NCBI GenBank assembly: GCA_013396995.1
Contig: VWZP01002541.1
Location: 124,001 to 188,000 of the forward strand
Direction of reading: 5' to 3'
Length of the DNA: 64,000 bases
From: Dicaeum eximium
Taxonomy: Eukaryota > Chordata > Aves > Passeriformes > Dicaeidae
The translations under genes and the position numbers were made by a program. Numbering within the stretch: the stretch's first letter is position 1; each line of letters starts with the position of its first letter. Positions 1 through 11,376 of the stretch are shown one piece after another. Under the pieces are notes generated by a model. The model was given only the letters and a program-made list of their open reading frames with translations, was not told the DNA's origin and did no database searches.

Positions 1-3000
1 GGACTTCATAGATTCAAGGCACAGCTCTCATCATGCCAACTCCACCCCTGAGTGTCTTGCATTCCCACAGGTCTTATTCCACAAACATGAAAATAGTGAT
101 TGCCTGGAAAAGATTTAGCTTAAATAATAATCTGATGAGGAAAATGTAGAGCCCTGCAGCAGGGGCAAGGATAGGCCACTGCTCTCCAGACCATCATTTG
201 GCTGCCTTAATCATTAAATAATGGTTATAGCACCTCTATGGCAAGTGAAGAAATTTTACTGAAGGCAACTCCCCGCAAGAGGCAGCAAGAGGATCCGAAG
301 GATGGATGATGAACCACCCAGCTCAGCACTGGGCTGACACCCTTGGGTTCACCACAAACACATCTGCCACTTGAGGTGAGAAAGCAGCTGGCAGCAGGGG
401 CAGGCTGTTACATCTGCATGGACCAGCACTGGAAGGGAACTCAAGGCACAACTCACCAGAAAACGTCTCAGCTGTTTCGTGACTGCGAAAGAAAGGCAAG
501 GTTTGGAAACCACAGATCCCATCCCTGCTTCAATAATCAACACAGACTTCTGGTCTTTCTCCTTGGGACTGACCCCTTTCATCCTCCACTCTGTGTTTCA
601 GGCCCACACACAGCCCTTGTACCTACACCAGGCTTCTCAGCTCAAACTCTGCCTGGACAGCCCTGGTTCCCTTAAAAGTACAGAAAATGCCAGATTGTGC
701 CTTCTCATTTTAAAACATGGAAAAATGGCTCAGAAGTTATGGACATTTTGCCTGACATCAGTGGACAGCTGAGTAGAAAGCAGAAGGAGGCTGTGCCAGC
801 ACAACTGGATCTCTTCCAGGTGTCTGACTTGAAGCCACACAATACTTTATATGATGATAATAAGGCACATACAGATTAAAAACTATCTTAATGAAGAGTA
901 TCCAAATGCAAGATGTCATTTAATGAGAAAATATCTGAAAGGGCCTCTCCTGGGAGAACCTCCTGAGCATAGTTCTCAGAATTTTTATCTATTCATCGAT
1001 GGTCTACCCAATCTCAAGAGCTTGGTCAGTAGAGCTTGAGCACTAAAACCAAGGTCTGCAGAAATAGGTGAACACATTATTCTTATGTGCTCTGACAAAT
1101 GGACACAGCCCCACAGGAAATTTCAGGAAAGTCTAAAATGCAAGGGATGCTAGAAGGAAAGAAGGCTACTTTGAAAATCAGTTTCTCAGAGGGAAGCTGA
1201 AAAGGCCATCCAGAATACAAGCCTGTGGCACGAGGTGCAAATGGAAATATTGAGCGAAAGGAATTGATTTTGCTGCAGTACAATTCACTCCCAAGACCAC
1301 TACTATGTGCAATCCTGATGCCCACTTTTTTAAATCTCTCAGCTTCCTTATAGACAGCTGTACAAAAGTGATAAAAATTTGGAAAACAAGTCATAAAAGT
1401 GTGAGCCAAGGAACAACCGCATGCCTAAGTTGGGCTGGATAGCTGTTGTCCTTCCTGACCCTGGAACTGGTTTTCCACCCAATTCTTTCATGGACACTGG
1501 CCAGACCTGTAAGTTTTGTAGCCTCCCATGAAGCCAGCTATTATTTTCTTCAAGCATCGGATTTAAGCTTTCTGCTGTTAAGTACAGGAGTCACAAAGGA
1601 AGGATTTCCCCATGGACACAGATGTATTAATTTGGCTTCTGATCTTAGGAAAAGTACGGATGTCTTTTTTAACTTCGTTTCCTAAGGAAACCGAGACGCA
1701 AAGGCACCATGTGTCTGTGTATGTGTCTGATCCAGTTCTCATCCACATTCTCTGGCCAGCTTTAACCAAATTTAACAGACAGGTACAGATTGCTTTGAGC
1801 TACCAAGTTCCTATACATCTGGAGAGGAACAGAAGTTCAGGTAGAAAAGGGGGACAAAGCACCCTGCACAAGGAAAAGTGGAAGTACAGCCCCCCAAGGT
1901 AATAGTCACTAAATGAGACACCATGTAAATATTTACTCACAGCAAAGTTCCATTAGGAACTCAGGATCAATCACAAAACACAAATCTGTAGGAAGTGCTG
2001 GAAGGGGTGGAGGCAGATGGGCAGAATTATTTCTTCTGGTTCCCCTCAGAAATAGCAGAGCTTAGCCCCAGATGCTGACAGATCAGAAGTCAAGGGAGGG
2101 GAAGGAATCTGCCCCTCAGAGGTGTGCCTGGCATGACTGCTCAGGACAACCAGGACAGAGCTGGGTCTGGACAAGGTGGCACTGACACGTCAGAGGGGAG
2201 AAACCATGGGGAAGGTTCATTTTCCCTGCAGCTGAGCCACGCTTCACCTGCAGGAATCCCCCACCTGTGTCTTCTGTGATCAGTTCCTTTTCATCACAGG
2301 AACCTGCTGAGCTGAAAAATGGATCATAAGTAACTCTGTGTATGAAAAGTACTCAGCAGATTCTTCTCCACTGGACTCCTTTCCTAATTCCACCTGTGAA
2401 AGTGGTTGGCAGGTTCTTCTCTGCTTGATTCCTTTACTAGCTAAAAACGCAGCCACCTAAATATGGGTGAAACCTCTACCAACTTAAATTAATCCTTCTG
2501 CTGTTAAATATATGCAGAAGTACTAGATACATTTTTTTTAACTAGGAGAATATGTGGTCCAACCCACTGTACTGTTATGAAAAGTGTATTTTGGATAATG
2601 TTTAATAAACTTCCTTAATTAACTAGCTTAACTGCAGTAAAGTATCTGTAGTAAAGTAAAATATGCTCTATTTGACTGGCAATCTGCAAATAACACTGGT
2701 ATCAGATAAAAACAAAACCAGGAAATAACTAAAATCAATAATTACTAACTAGTCTATAATTATTATTAGGTAATATTAATGCTTTAATTGAAATTCTATT
2801 AACTACTACAACAAATTCTAATAAACTGTTGACAGTGTTTCCTGGAAGCTCAGGAAACACCATTTCCCCAATAATTTTTTCTTTCCCTCTATTTTCACAA
2901 AGATTAAGTTTACATAAGAGTAAGCAATCCTTATATTGTTTTTTTAAACTTGTAGTAGTTTTCCCTTGTTTAACTGTCATTTTCCTAGACATAATTTGAA

Positions 3001-3889
3001 AAAAAAACATTTAAAAAGCTGTATTTTTTGTTCTGATACCTTGAGACAAATGTTAGAGGGGGAAAGTTTACAAAATCTAATGCTATCTGGAGTGCATAGA
3101 ATGAGCAAGTGCTCAAGCAATATCAAACTCCTTATGTACCCAGCTATATTTCACAGAGATGAAACACAGTGAAAAAAATGTTTCCAGAGCACTTTATCAG
3201 CTCCAAGACCACAAAACAGTCACTTCACATGTATGTATTTAATATGAGAGGATGTTTTTGTATAAATAAAATAAATTGTTTTGCTTGTACAGCTATGACA
3301 TTTTCAGGTGGTAAAGAGGTTTGTATGTACAGGCAAAACCTTTTGGTTTTTAATTGTGGGAAAACAATTACTAAATCTGTGAACTTTAACAGTACTATAA
3401 TCTGACAGTATTTCTAAAATAGACCTATGTCACAACAAGAATATATGCCTTTAAATATCTTAGGTGGAAAAATCCTCCAGGGGAATAACTAGGACAAACA
3501 TGTTTATGATTATTCAGCACTGTAGATTGCTGAACCGGTGATGTCAACTATACAAAGCATTTCTGCAGGGGAAAAAAAGCCACGAGATACCGTTTGAATG
3601 GCCCTATCTTTGTCTACACAATGAAAGCAAATGCCTCATCCTGCTGACCCAGAGCAGGTGAGAGGGATCTGTGCCTCACGGCTGCAGGTAAGAAAAATAC
3701 ACCTAAAGTAACAGTGAATGAATTCGGCTTCCAAACGAATATATTTCGAAAATAAAACAATTTATGTATTAGCCAAAAGCATGGCGTTGACAAGAAGTTT
3801 TTTATATTCAATGCTTTTTAACATTTTTGAAAAGGTGAGGCATTCCCTAAGGCTATTCCCTTAAATTTTCAGGGTGTTCAGCACATCCT
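1..3889. other. Intergenic, no gene recognised
   Basis: Mixed composition up to about 2.4 kb, then AT-rich. All open frames are short and without recognisable domains. I see no repeat family that I can name. Confidence 0.6.
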
Positions 3890-4670
3890 CCTGAACCGGG
3901 TCCCTTTTGCTGCGGGCAGGAGCGAACGCTTTTTTCAGGATGACACGTGCCGCGTCCCCGAAGTGACCTGGGGCTTCTTGTCAGACCTCCTGGCCCTGGG
4001 CTCGGCACCTCAGCACGGCCCCGGTCCGGGCTGGGTGAGCAGAGCCGGGCTGGGATTTCCGCCGCCCGCAGCCCCATCCCAGCGCGTCGTTAGGGAAGGC
4101 GAGCGAAGAGCATCCAATTATCGCGGCCCTCCAGTAATGACACTGTGCCCCCTGCAGTTTCCATGGGATACGGTCCCTCTCCTGCCTTCCTCTCCTGAGC
4201 GGCGGACACGAGGCTTGCTCCCCAAAATCGCTTTTTTTTTTCGGCACAAAGAAAGTCTGGGTTGAGGCTGTGTTAGCACAGCTAGCAAGGGCTGGATCCT
4301 GGCAAGGAGCGCGCTGTGAGAGCTTGGGCAAAGAGGAGCTCTGCGTCTCTTTATTCGCTTTTCTTTGTTGCGAAGGTACTCGGCGGGAATTCTTCATCAG
4401 CGCGAAAATGTATTTTCCGGAAAAGCGTCCTCTTTCCTCTGGAAGCTCACCCTCACATCCTCCTCCCTTACCAAGCAGGCCAGAGACACCTGAGTGCCTT
4501 TTCCATGCTGTCAGACCGACTGCAGGCACCGCAGAGCCAGCACCACCCCTCCGGGATGCCGGGATCCCTCCTGCTGCCCCTCGGGCAGGGATGCTGCCCC
4601 CGGGGCAAAGCTCAGACCGAGGGCAAGGGCACTTATTCCTGCATGGTGGGCTTTCCCACCAAAGCTCCTA
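3890..4670. promoter_or_regulatory. CpG-rich island A
   Basis: GC content and CpG frequency jump relative to the surrounding AT-rich DNA, most strongly at about 3895-4130 (CCGCGTCCCCG, CCGGTCCGGG, CGCGTCGTTAGG). Long open frames on both strands here are explained by the scarcity of stops in GC-rich DNA. It could be the promoter of a non-coding transcript or a distal element. No TATA box or splice pattern supports a specific gene. Confidence 0.45.
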
Positions 4671-7600
4671 ATTAATCACTGCAAACTCACAGGTGGTATG
4701 TTACTGGCCCCCTGAGCACCATCCCAAATCATTTTCCTGCACACGGTTCAGCACAAGTTCACTAAAATCTTGTCTTATTAATATTGCAAACGTCATTAAC
4801 ACTGTTGCAAATAATATACAAGACAAATAAAATACACAGCAGATGTTAACTCTGCAGAATTACTGAGAACTAACAATAACACAAGCTTCACTGACTATCC
4901 CTGTTTCTGAAGGCCTATGATTTAATCTAAAACTTCCTTTCTAAACAAACTATGGTTTCTGTTACATAAATAAAACACTTCTCTGGCTCAAGGCCAGGCA
5001 GCATGTTGACCCATTTACACCATCTTGGTTTCCTGCTCATAGGTGGTAATTATCACATCTGTGTTGGTTTCTAAAATTGGAACATAAAACACAACTCCGT
5101 TTAACTCAGACAGGGGCAGTATCTGCAGGCTCCAGGAAAGAGCTTTCTGTAGCACTTAGGACTCACCAAATCTGCACTGACCTGGGCTGAATTTGAGGCA
5201 AATGAATGCAAATTTTTTTGCCCCATGGGAAATACTAGCACTCATGAGTCACGGGGAAATTCCCATTGACTTCAACAGGGCCAGAACGGGGTCACCTCTG
5301 CCACTGCAAACCACTTCAGCAAGTAAAACTTTTGGAGGAGATGAGTAAAAGGCCACAGACTGAAAAATATCAGAGTGTAACATTATTTTCAGATTTACAG
5401 AGCAGCTAACATGTCTGGTGACTTTCAAAGGACCTTTTTGTTTTTAAGCAATTTAGCTGCTCAAGACAACAACAAAGAGTGAAGCACCCAGTCCTGCACT
5501 CCCATGTGGCTGCCCTAGGATGGGAGCTGCTGTAGCTGTGTTCCACTGGGGACTCTGCAGCCTCTCACTTTGCCACCAGTTTCTCTGTGGGGCTCTCTCT
5601 GGCCTTCCCACCTTGCCAGCTCATTTTATTAGAAATACTGATGTATTTGCACTACATCACTGTGAGGCAAGGTGGCATTATTCTCTTAGTTGTATATGCA
5701 AGAAGTAAAATGAAAGAAAAAAATTAAAGCTGAAAGGTCAGATCTCTTGAACAGTTTTCTTTAGGGAGCAATAAGGGCTGGCTGCTCCCTTGGGGCCAGC
5801 AGGGCAGGGGCAGGGACTGACAGCCACAGACTGGGCTGGCACGGGGCCATGGGCAGGGTCAGGGACACCTCAGGTGAGGCTGGGCAGGCACAGTGAGATG
5901 TGTCAGTGCCTTGAGTTTTGGATCTCCAAACTGGAGACCCTTGGAGCTGAGTCTCCTGATATCTTCGTTTTTGTAGTAGTTCATGGATTCACAGCAGAGT
6001 TCTCAACAACTTCAACAGAAGCTTTTCCCAAACCAGGTCTCCTTCAGCTCAGGTCTCAAGTGCTCTTTGAGGATCAGAGCTAAGCACAGCACAGAACAGC
6101 CACGTCAGAAAATTTTGTGACAGGGGCCAGCCCAGGTGACAGATGAGCTGTCACATCTGAGGCAAAGCTGCTGCCTGTGGGGTTTCCCCTCAGGAAAAGC
6201 GTAGCCTGCTCCTGCTGCCTGCCCAGCACTGCAGCCCATGCCAGGGAAGGACAAAAACACAATCTGGACTCACTCGCAGGGCAGGACGCATCTTCTGCAT
6301 TAAATGAGAGAGTCTTGCAGCAAAGATAAGGTAAAATCTCAAAATCTAAATAAACCAAAAGCCCTCTATAGTAAGGCCACATTAATCTGCAGGAAGAGCT
6401 TCATCCTGTAATTTCCTACTTTTGAGTGCTCCATTCTACACTGTTTTTCTTTTGACGGTATTCTATTCTGTGAATTTCTTATTCCGGAAAAAACCTTCCA
6501 CTGAGAACACTACCCATCACAAAAAGTAAACTTTTAGCTGAACATAATTCCATCTATCCTGCACTCCATCACATGGCTTGGGAAATCAGAAGCTGCAGGT
6601 GAGTACCCTGTGACCTGTGCTAATGAAGGCCCAGTGTAGGGATGTGCCTGGGAAAGGGAGGTGCACAATTTCCCAGTAGAATTCTGAGTTATTAAAATTG
6701 TGGGGGGGATAATAAAAAAAAGCCATAACAATTCTTCAGTCTTCATCACTCATGGCCACACAAACAGCTCTGCAAGTCCAGCACAGCAGGCAGTACAAGG
6801 ACAGGAATGAATAAACTGGAGATAAGAGGAGAAGAGCTCCTTGCTCAGCCTTGCCACCAAACGTGAGATCCCAACCAGAGCCAGCAGCATCTCCTGTCTG
6901 GGCAGCAACACATGGTGCTCACACAGCTCTTGTACCTAGTGCTGTGCCAGATCATTTCCTGGGCATCAGTTTAAAAACTTGTGGTTTTAAGCAGTTTTCT
7001 GAAAGCTTGATGCCATGTTTCCATACAAACTGTTAGCTCTCACCCTTTCAGCTTGGAAGGCAGGATTTAAGACTCACAAACAGTAGCATTAGCAGACCAC
7101 GTGTCAGTGGACAACTCCAGCATCTGACATAAAGGCTGCTTATGTATTTTGTATGAGAATTACAGCACGAAGTGCATAAATCTCAGAGGGGACAGAGACC
7201 CAGGCTCCCTGCATCCTGGCAGAAGGTCCTCAGCATGGACTTTGGGCTCCTGTCTTGTTGTCTGTCTTGCTGGCCCAACAAACCTGGTATTCCTTTCCGC
7301 ACAGCACCCCAGCTTCACACAGAGTGATGTTTGTCCTTGGTCAGGAATTGTGTCCTCAGCTACCACTGCACTCGGGAGAAAGACAAAGCTTATCTCATCA
7401 TCCTGAAGAAGGCCCCAGACCCCAGGTGCCCTTGGAAGAGCTGCAGGCCACAGGAGAAGCTCTTCCCGCTGCTCAGAGGGCTGGTTGAGCGAGAGGCATG
7501 GCTGGAACACTGTATCCACACACCTGGCGCTGCCCTGTGCCCCCTGGCAGCCTCACCTCTGGCTCAGGGACACAGTGCTGGGCCACTCAAGGGACCTGTG

Positions 7601-7679
7601 CTGGAGACCGACTCATTCTCTCACTCCCAAAAGACGATGGGAACAGACAGGAGCCAGGGCAGCCCCACACCGGCACTGG
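4671..7679. other. Intergenic, no gene recognised
   Basis: No coding exon was recognised. At 5261-5275 lies TCCCATTGACTTCAA, which recurs at 10055-10069 and may mark an old interspersed repeat. Confidence 0.6.
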
Positions 7680-9165
7680 AAGCTGGTTCAACACCAGCTG
7701 GGGAACCGGCGCTCCCCCAGCCCGTCCTGCCTGGCTCGGAGACCCACCCGAGGCCCCTCCGGCCCCGAACAAAGGGCCGGGGAGAGCAGGGGGATTCTCG
7801 GAAGGGGCATTTCGCGGCGGCCGCGATGCCGGTGGCGGAACGGGGAGGCAGCCGTGGGTGCCGGTGCGAGCATCGCCCGCATCGCCCGGTGCTGGACGGC
7901 GCTGCCGCGGCCCGCAGACCCCGCGGGGCTCCCCAGGGCTGCTCCGCTCCGCCCGGAGCCCTTCCCGGAGCCGAGCCGCTCCTCGGGAGCGGGGACGGGG
8001 GCGGCTTCTCCCGGCCGTGGGGCTTCCCGAGCAGCGGCACAGCATATGGTTTACATGTTGCACTACTGCATACAAGGACTAACATTCAGCCCAGGGATTC
8101 ACTTGACATAAAAAAAGCCCTAATTACAATAATTTAGAGGTGCCTGAATGACAGCAGGCTCAATTTTTGGTTGAATTTGCAATTAAGGGGAGATAATTAT
8201 GCCTCGCACTAGCGCAGAGTATTAATATTTATGGTAGGAGCCAGAGGCTCCTGTGGCTGAGAGGATGCGGCGGAGCAAAGGTTGAAGCCCCGCGGTACCA
8301 GCGAAGGGAAAGTTCGGAGCCCCATAAACCGGGGGAGACGGCGGAGACGGCGGCTGCCTCCATCGCGCCGATGGAATCCAGACCCCGCCAGAACAGGCGA
8401 AGATTTATACACATCCTTTTCTATATATTTATATCGCCTGAGATACGGATTCTTCCTCTATAAAGCTTTTATCTTTCAGCAGGCACCTCCTTCACCTACT
8501 TCGGTTTTACTCCCGACTATCGATCCCGGGGGCTTTCCATGCCTCATTAACAGATTGGTGACTAAATGAGTAGAATTAATTTTTAAAACCCTTTAATTTA
8601 CTTTATTAATTACACACATGCGCCCTCGCCTACCCTGTGTGTCCGGCTCACTCGGCACTGTGTGTCGGGGAACCGGTCACGCCAGGGTGAGAGGGGATTA
8701 AATGTGGAAAGAAAGGTGTCTGAAACCTCCCCAACGCGCCTCTTGTGTCCCAGCGCCAGGCATTGGCCGCCGGCTCGCCAGGGACCGGGCATCGCCCGCC
8801 AGCGCCTTTTAAAGGCAGTTTAACCATTCATTTAGCGGCGCCTCCGCCGGTGCCGGGCTCAGCACAACAAAGGCGAGAGCCTGGCGCGGGGGCGGGGGCG
8901 CTTCTCCGGCAATTTCGGCCGCCTGATTTCGGGCAGAGAAAAAGGAGAAGGCTGTTAAAATTAGCGGGAGCGCCCCGGGGCCCCCTCCCCCTTCCCGCAA
9001 GCCGGCGGCTCCGGGAGGGGGCCGTGACCGCTCCGCGGGCGCGCCACGCCGGGGGCACGCGGGGCCGCCTCCCTGCGCGAAGTGCGGGAAAAACTCCAAC
9101 GCAAATGGGCCCCTGTATTTATATATGTCAAATTCCTGCTGCCGCCGGGAAAGGCTCGTGTATCT
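7680..9165. promoter_or_regulatory. CpG-rich island B (largest), with AT-rich interior
   Basis: Three CpG-dense blocks (about 7690-8060, 8230-8420 and 8620-9165) alternate with AT-rich stretches. Those stretches hold several homeodomain-type ATTA/TAAT cores, for example TTGCAATTAAGGGG and GATAATTATG around 8180-8205 and TTTAATTTACTTTATTAATT around 8591. This layout is common in vertebrate developmental promoters or enhancers. No credible coding exon was found; overlapping open frames on both strands encode Pro/Arg/Gly/Ala-rich peptides without domains. Confidence 0.45.
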
Positions 9166-11000
9166 TTCTCCAGGACAACCCCCACCAATTAAAGTGGACT
9201 ATTGGGAGTCAGCAGCCATAATTTGTTTGGTTTTCCGTCTCTGAGGACTGACACTTGCTCGCAGTACAGCCTTCAAACAGCTACACTCCCAGCCCTCAGT
9301 TCCCATGCCAGTAAATTAAACCGGCTTTATTCATGTTTATTCTTTTAAAAATTCTTTTTAAATCCTGGCAGATTTTATAACTATATTGAAATTCTATCTG
9401 TGTTTTATTTTCATGAACTAGAAATGAGAAAGCATAGAGAGAAGTACAGCTCTGAATACTTACACCATTTACAGTGAAAGTCAGAGGTGTATTACACCAA
9501 GCACTATTGACTTTATACAGCTTGTATCCCTTTGTATGCCTCGTCATTTACTGACTAAGCTGCTGTTTCCAACGAGGTGGGAAGAAAAGAAATAAAAACG
9601 TGGATCACGTTTTTTGGGGTTGGAAGATGAGTATATATACTTTTGTACACACACACAACCATGCAATACATTGTCTTGCTGGTAGAGCTGACTGTGCCAT
9701 TCAAACAGTTTTTGCCAATAGGATGATTTATTAATGGAGTTTGCATGACATTTCCCTGCACTGCCTGCAGAAAGGCACCACAGCATCACTGTAAACTCAT
9801 CAGTGCTGCACGGAGAAAACAAGAGGATGCTGAGAGGATGGGAGAGAGGAATGTAACTGGAGAGACTTAAAGCATCTTCCAGTGAGGACAAATCCTGCCC
9901 CTCAGATTTCCACATTTTTAAGCACTCCGGTCCAAAGGACTAACAAGGAACCTTTGCAGCTTTTAAGCCTGAGACTTTGTGGGATTTAAGTGATTCAGTG
10001 ACTTTGTACCTGTCTTTCTACACAGAATTTAGGATGAATTTTATCCATGGCTAATCCCATTGACTTCAAAGGGAATGCCTGCATAAGTGAAGTGGTTGAT
10101 GTTTATTTAAGTGAGATCTTAAATATACTTTAAAAAATGAAACAGCTTTGCCATTTAGTTTCTGACGTTATTGCTGCTTTGATTCTCTTTCTCAGAAAGT
10201 TTCGTTTTTAATTTCTCTGTAACTGAGTATTTTTCAGAAATTCCTCAATATTTTTGTGCCAGCAAAAAGGCTTGATATTGTTCAGAACACAGTAAACAGT
10301 GATATATGGTATAATCTGATCCAATCCGTACTCAATCAGAGAGACCCATGGACAAAACATATGTTGTTTGTTTTGGCTTTTAAAAGCACAACTTAAATGT
10401 GGAGAAAACAGCATGGTGAGGTTTTAATCAGTGCAATAACATTTGAAATCATGGAAAGAGATGATATGTAAATCTGTTCTTGTCTGGTTTTCCTTTTCAC
10501 TTATAATTTCAGGGAAATCTCTAATTGTAACTTCATCCTCGACTTATCCAAATGCTCCTCGAGATATTTCTTTTACAGTAATTCAGGTTCCCACTCCTGG
10601 TAGCTGGATTAAGTGAAGTCTTTGATGTCTTTTCTCTTCTGATAAGTTCAAAGTTTCCTGTTTTTCCAAGTTCCTCACATGTTAGTTGATTTGTTTATTA
10701 TTGGTGTTTCATTGCAGTGTCATTCTCATCACCTCCAGTCAGCACCTTTTTCCAAAATAGCTATGAATTTCAAAAAGTTAAAGCTGTCACCTTATTGAAA
10801 CCAAATAGCAACCAAGTCAGTGACCAGGAGGGCTGTCCACTGAGTAAAATACTCTCCAGGCTTGCCCATAGGTAAATAGATTGTGTAGGAATGTAACATC
10901 CTTTGCAATAACATCCTGGAAACTCAAGATTCCTAAATGCAAGAGACAAAAAGCTGGTGCCATAACCTTATAATGTAAGTAAAATCACAAATCTACAGGT

Positions 11001-11113
11001 TAAAAAAAAAAACCAAACCAAACCAAACCAAACCAAATCAAAACAAAGCGAAACAAAGCAAAACCACCAAAAAAAAACAAAAACAAAATTTTAAAAAAAC
11101 ACCAAACCAAACC
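11001..11113. repeat. A/C-rich simple repeat, (AAACC)n and derivatives
   Basis: The block starts with an A-run and continues as AACCAAACCAAACC units, then AAACAAAGC-like variants and further A-runs. It is low-complexity sequence with no coding potential. Confidence 0.9.
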
Positions 11114-11281
11114 TCTTTCCCTCCAGAGAGGAACATCTTTCACCATCTATGGATTACCATTTTTTTAAGACAAATGGGCAAAAAGATAAATCAAGCTGCA
11201 GCATTTATCTGATGAATGCTGTCTTCATATGAGGACCTGTTTGGTCTTTATCTTTTAAGCAGAGAGTGACTTCAATTGCAG

Positions 11282-11376
11282 TTAATATAAAGATTTATTA
11301 ACTTGAGAAGTAAATATTGACCAAGGTGAAGCCAAGGTCAATGTTTACCTAGAGGACTAATAAATCTTTGCATTAA
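11282..11376. repeat. 95-nt imperfect inverted repeat bounded by TTAA
   Basis: The left arm begins TTAATATAAAGATTTATTA and the right arm ends TAATAAATCTTTGCATTAA. They pair over 5 and then 12 bases after a 2-base mismatch. An internal loop of about 9 follows, then GTAAA and ATTGACC pair with GGTCAATGTTTAC, leaving a small loop around AAGGTGAAGCCAA. The shape suits a pre-miRNA-like hairpin or a tiny palindromic element with TTAA ends. I recognise neither a known microRNA nor a known MITE. Confidence 0.6.

Noticed and set aside
3981..4529. 182-codon open frame on the minus strand
   Set aside because: It is explained by low stop density in a CpG island, and nothing in the peptide is recognisable.
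7331..8137. 268-codon open frame on the plus strand
   Set aside because: It overlaps several equally long frames on both strands in GC-rich DNA, and its peptide is Pro/Arg/Gly/Ala-rich with no domain.
8745..8760. Frame starting with MSQRQ, like the N-terminus of SPAG6
   Set aside because: It starts at GTG, is on the opposite strand from SPAG6, lies 3' of the gene, and the similarity stops after five residues.
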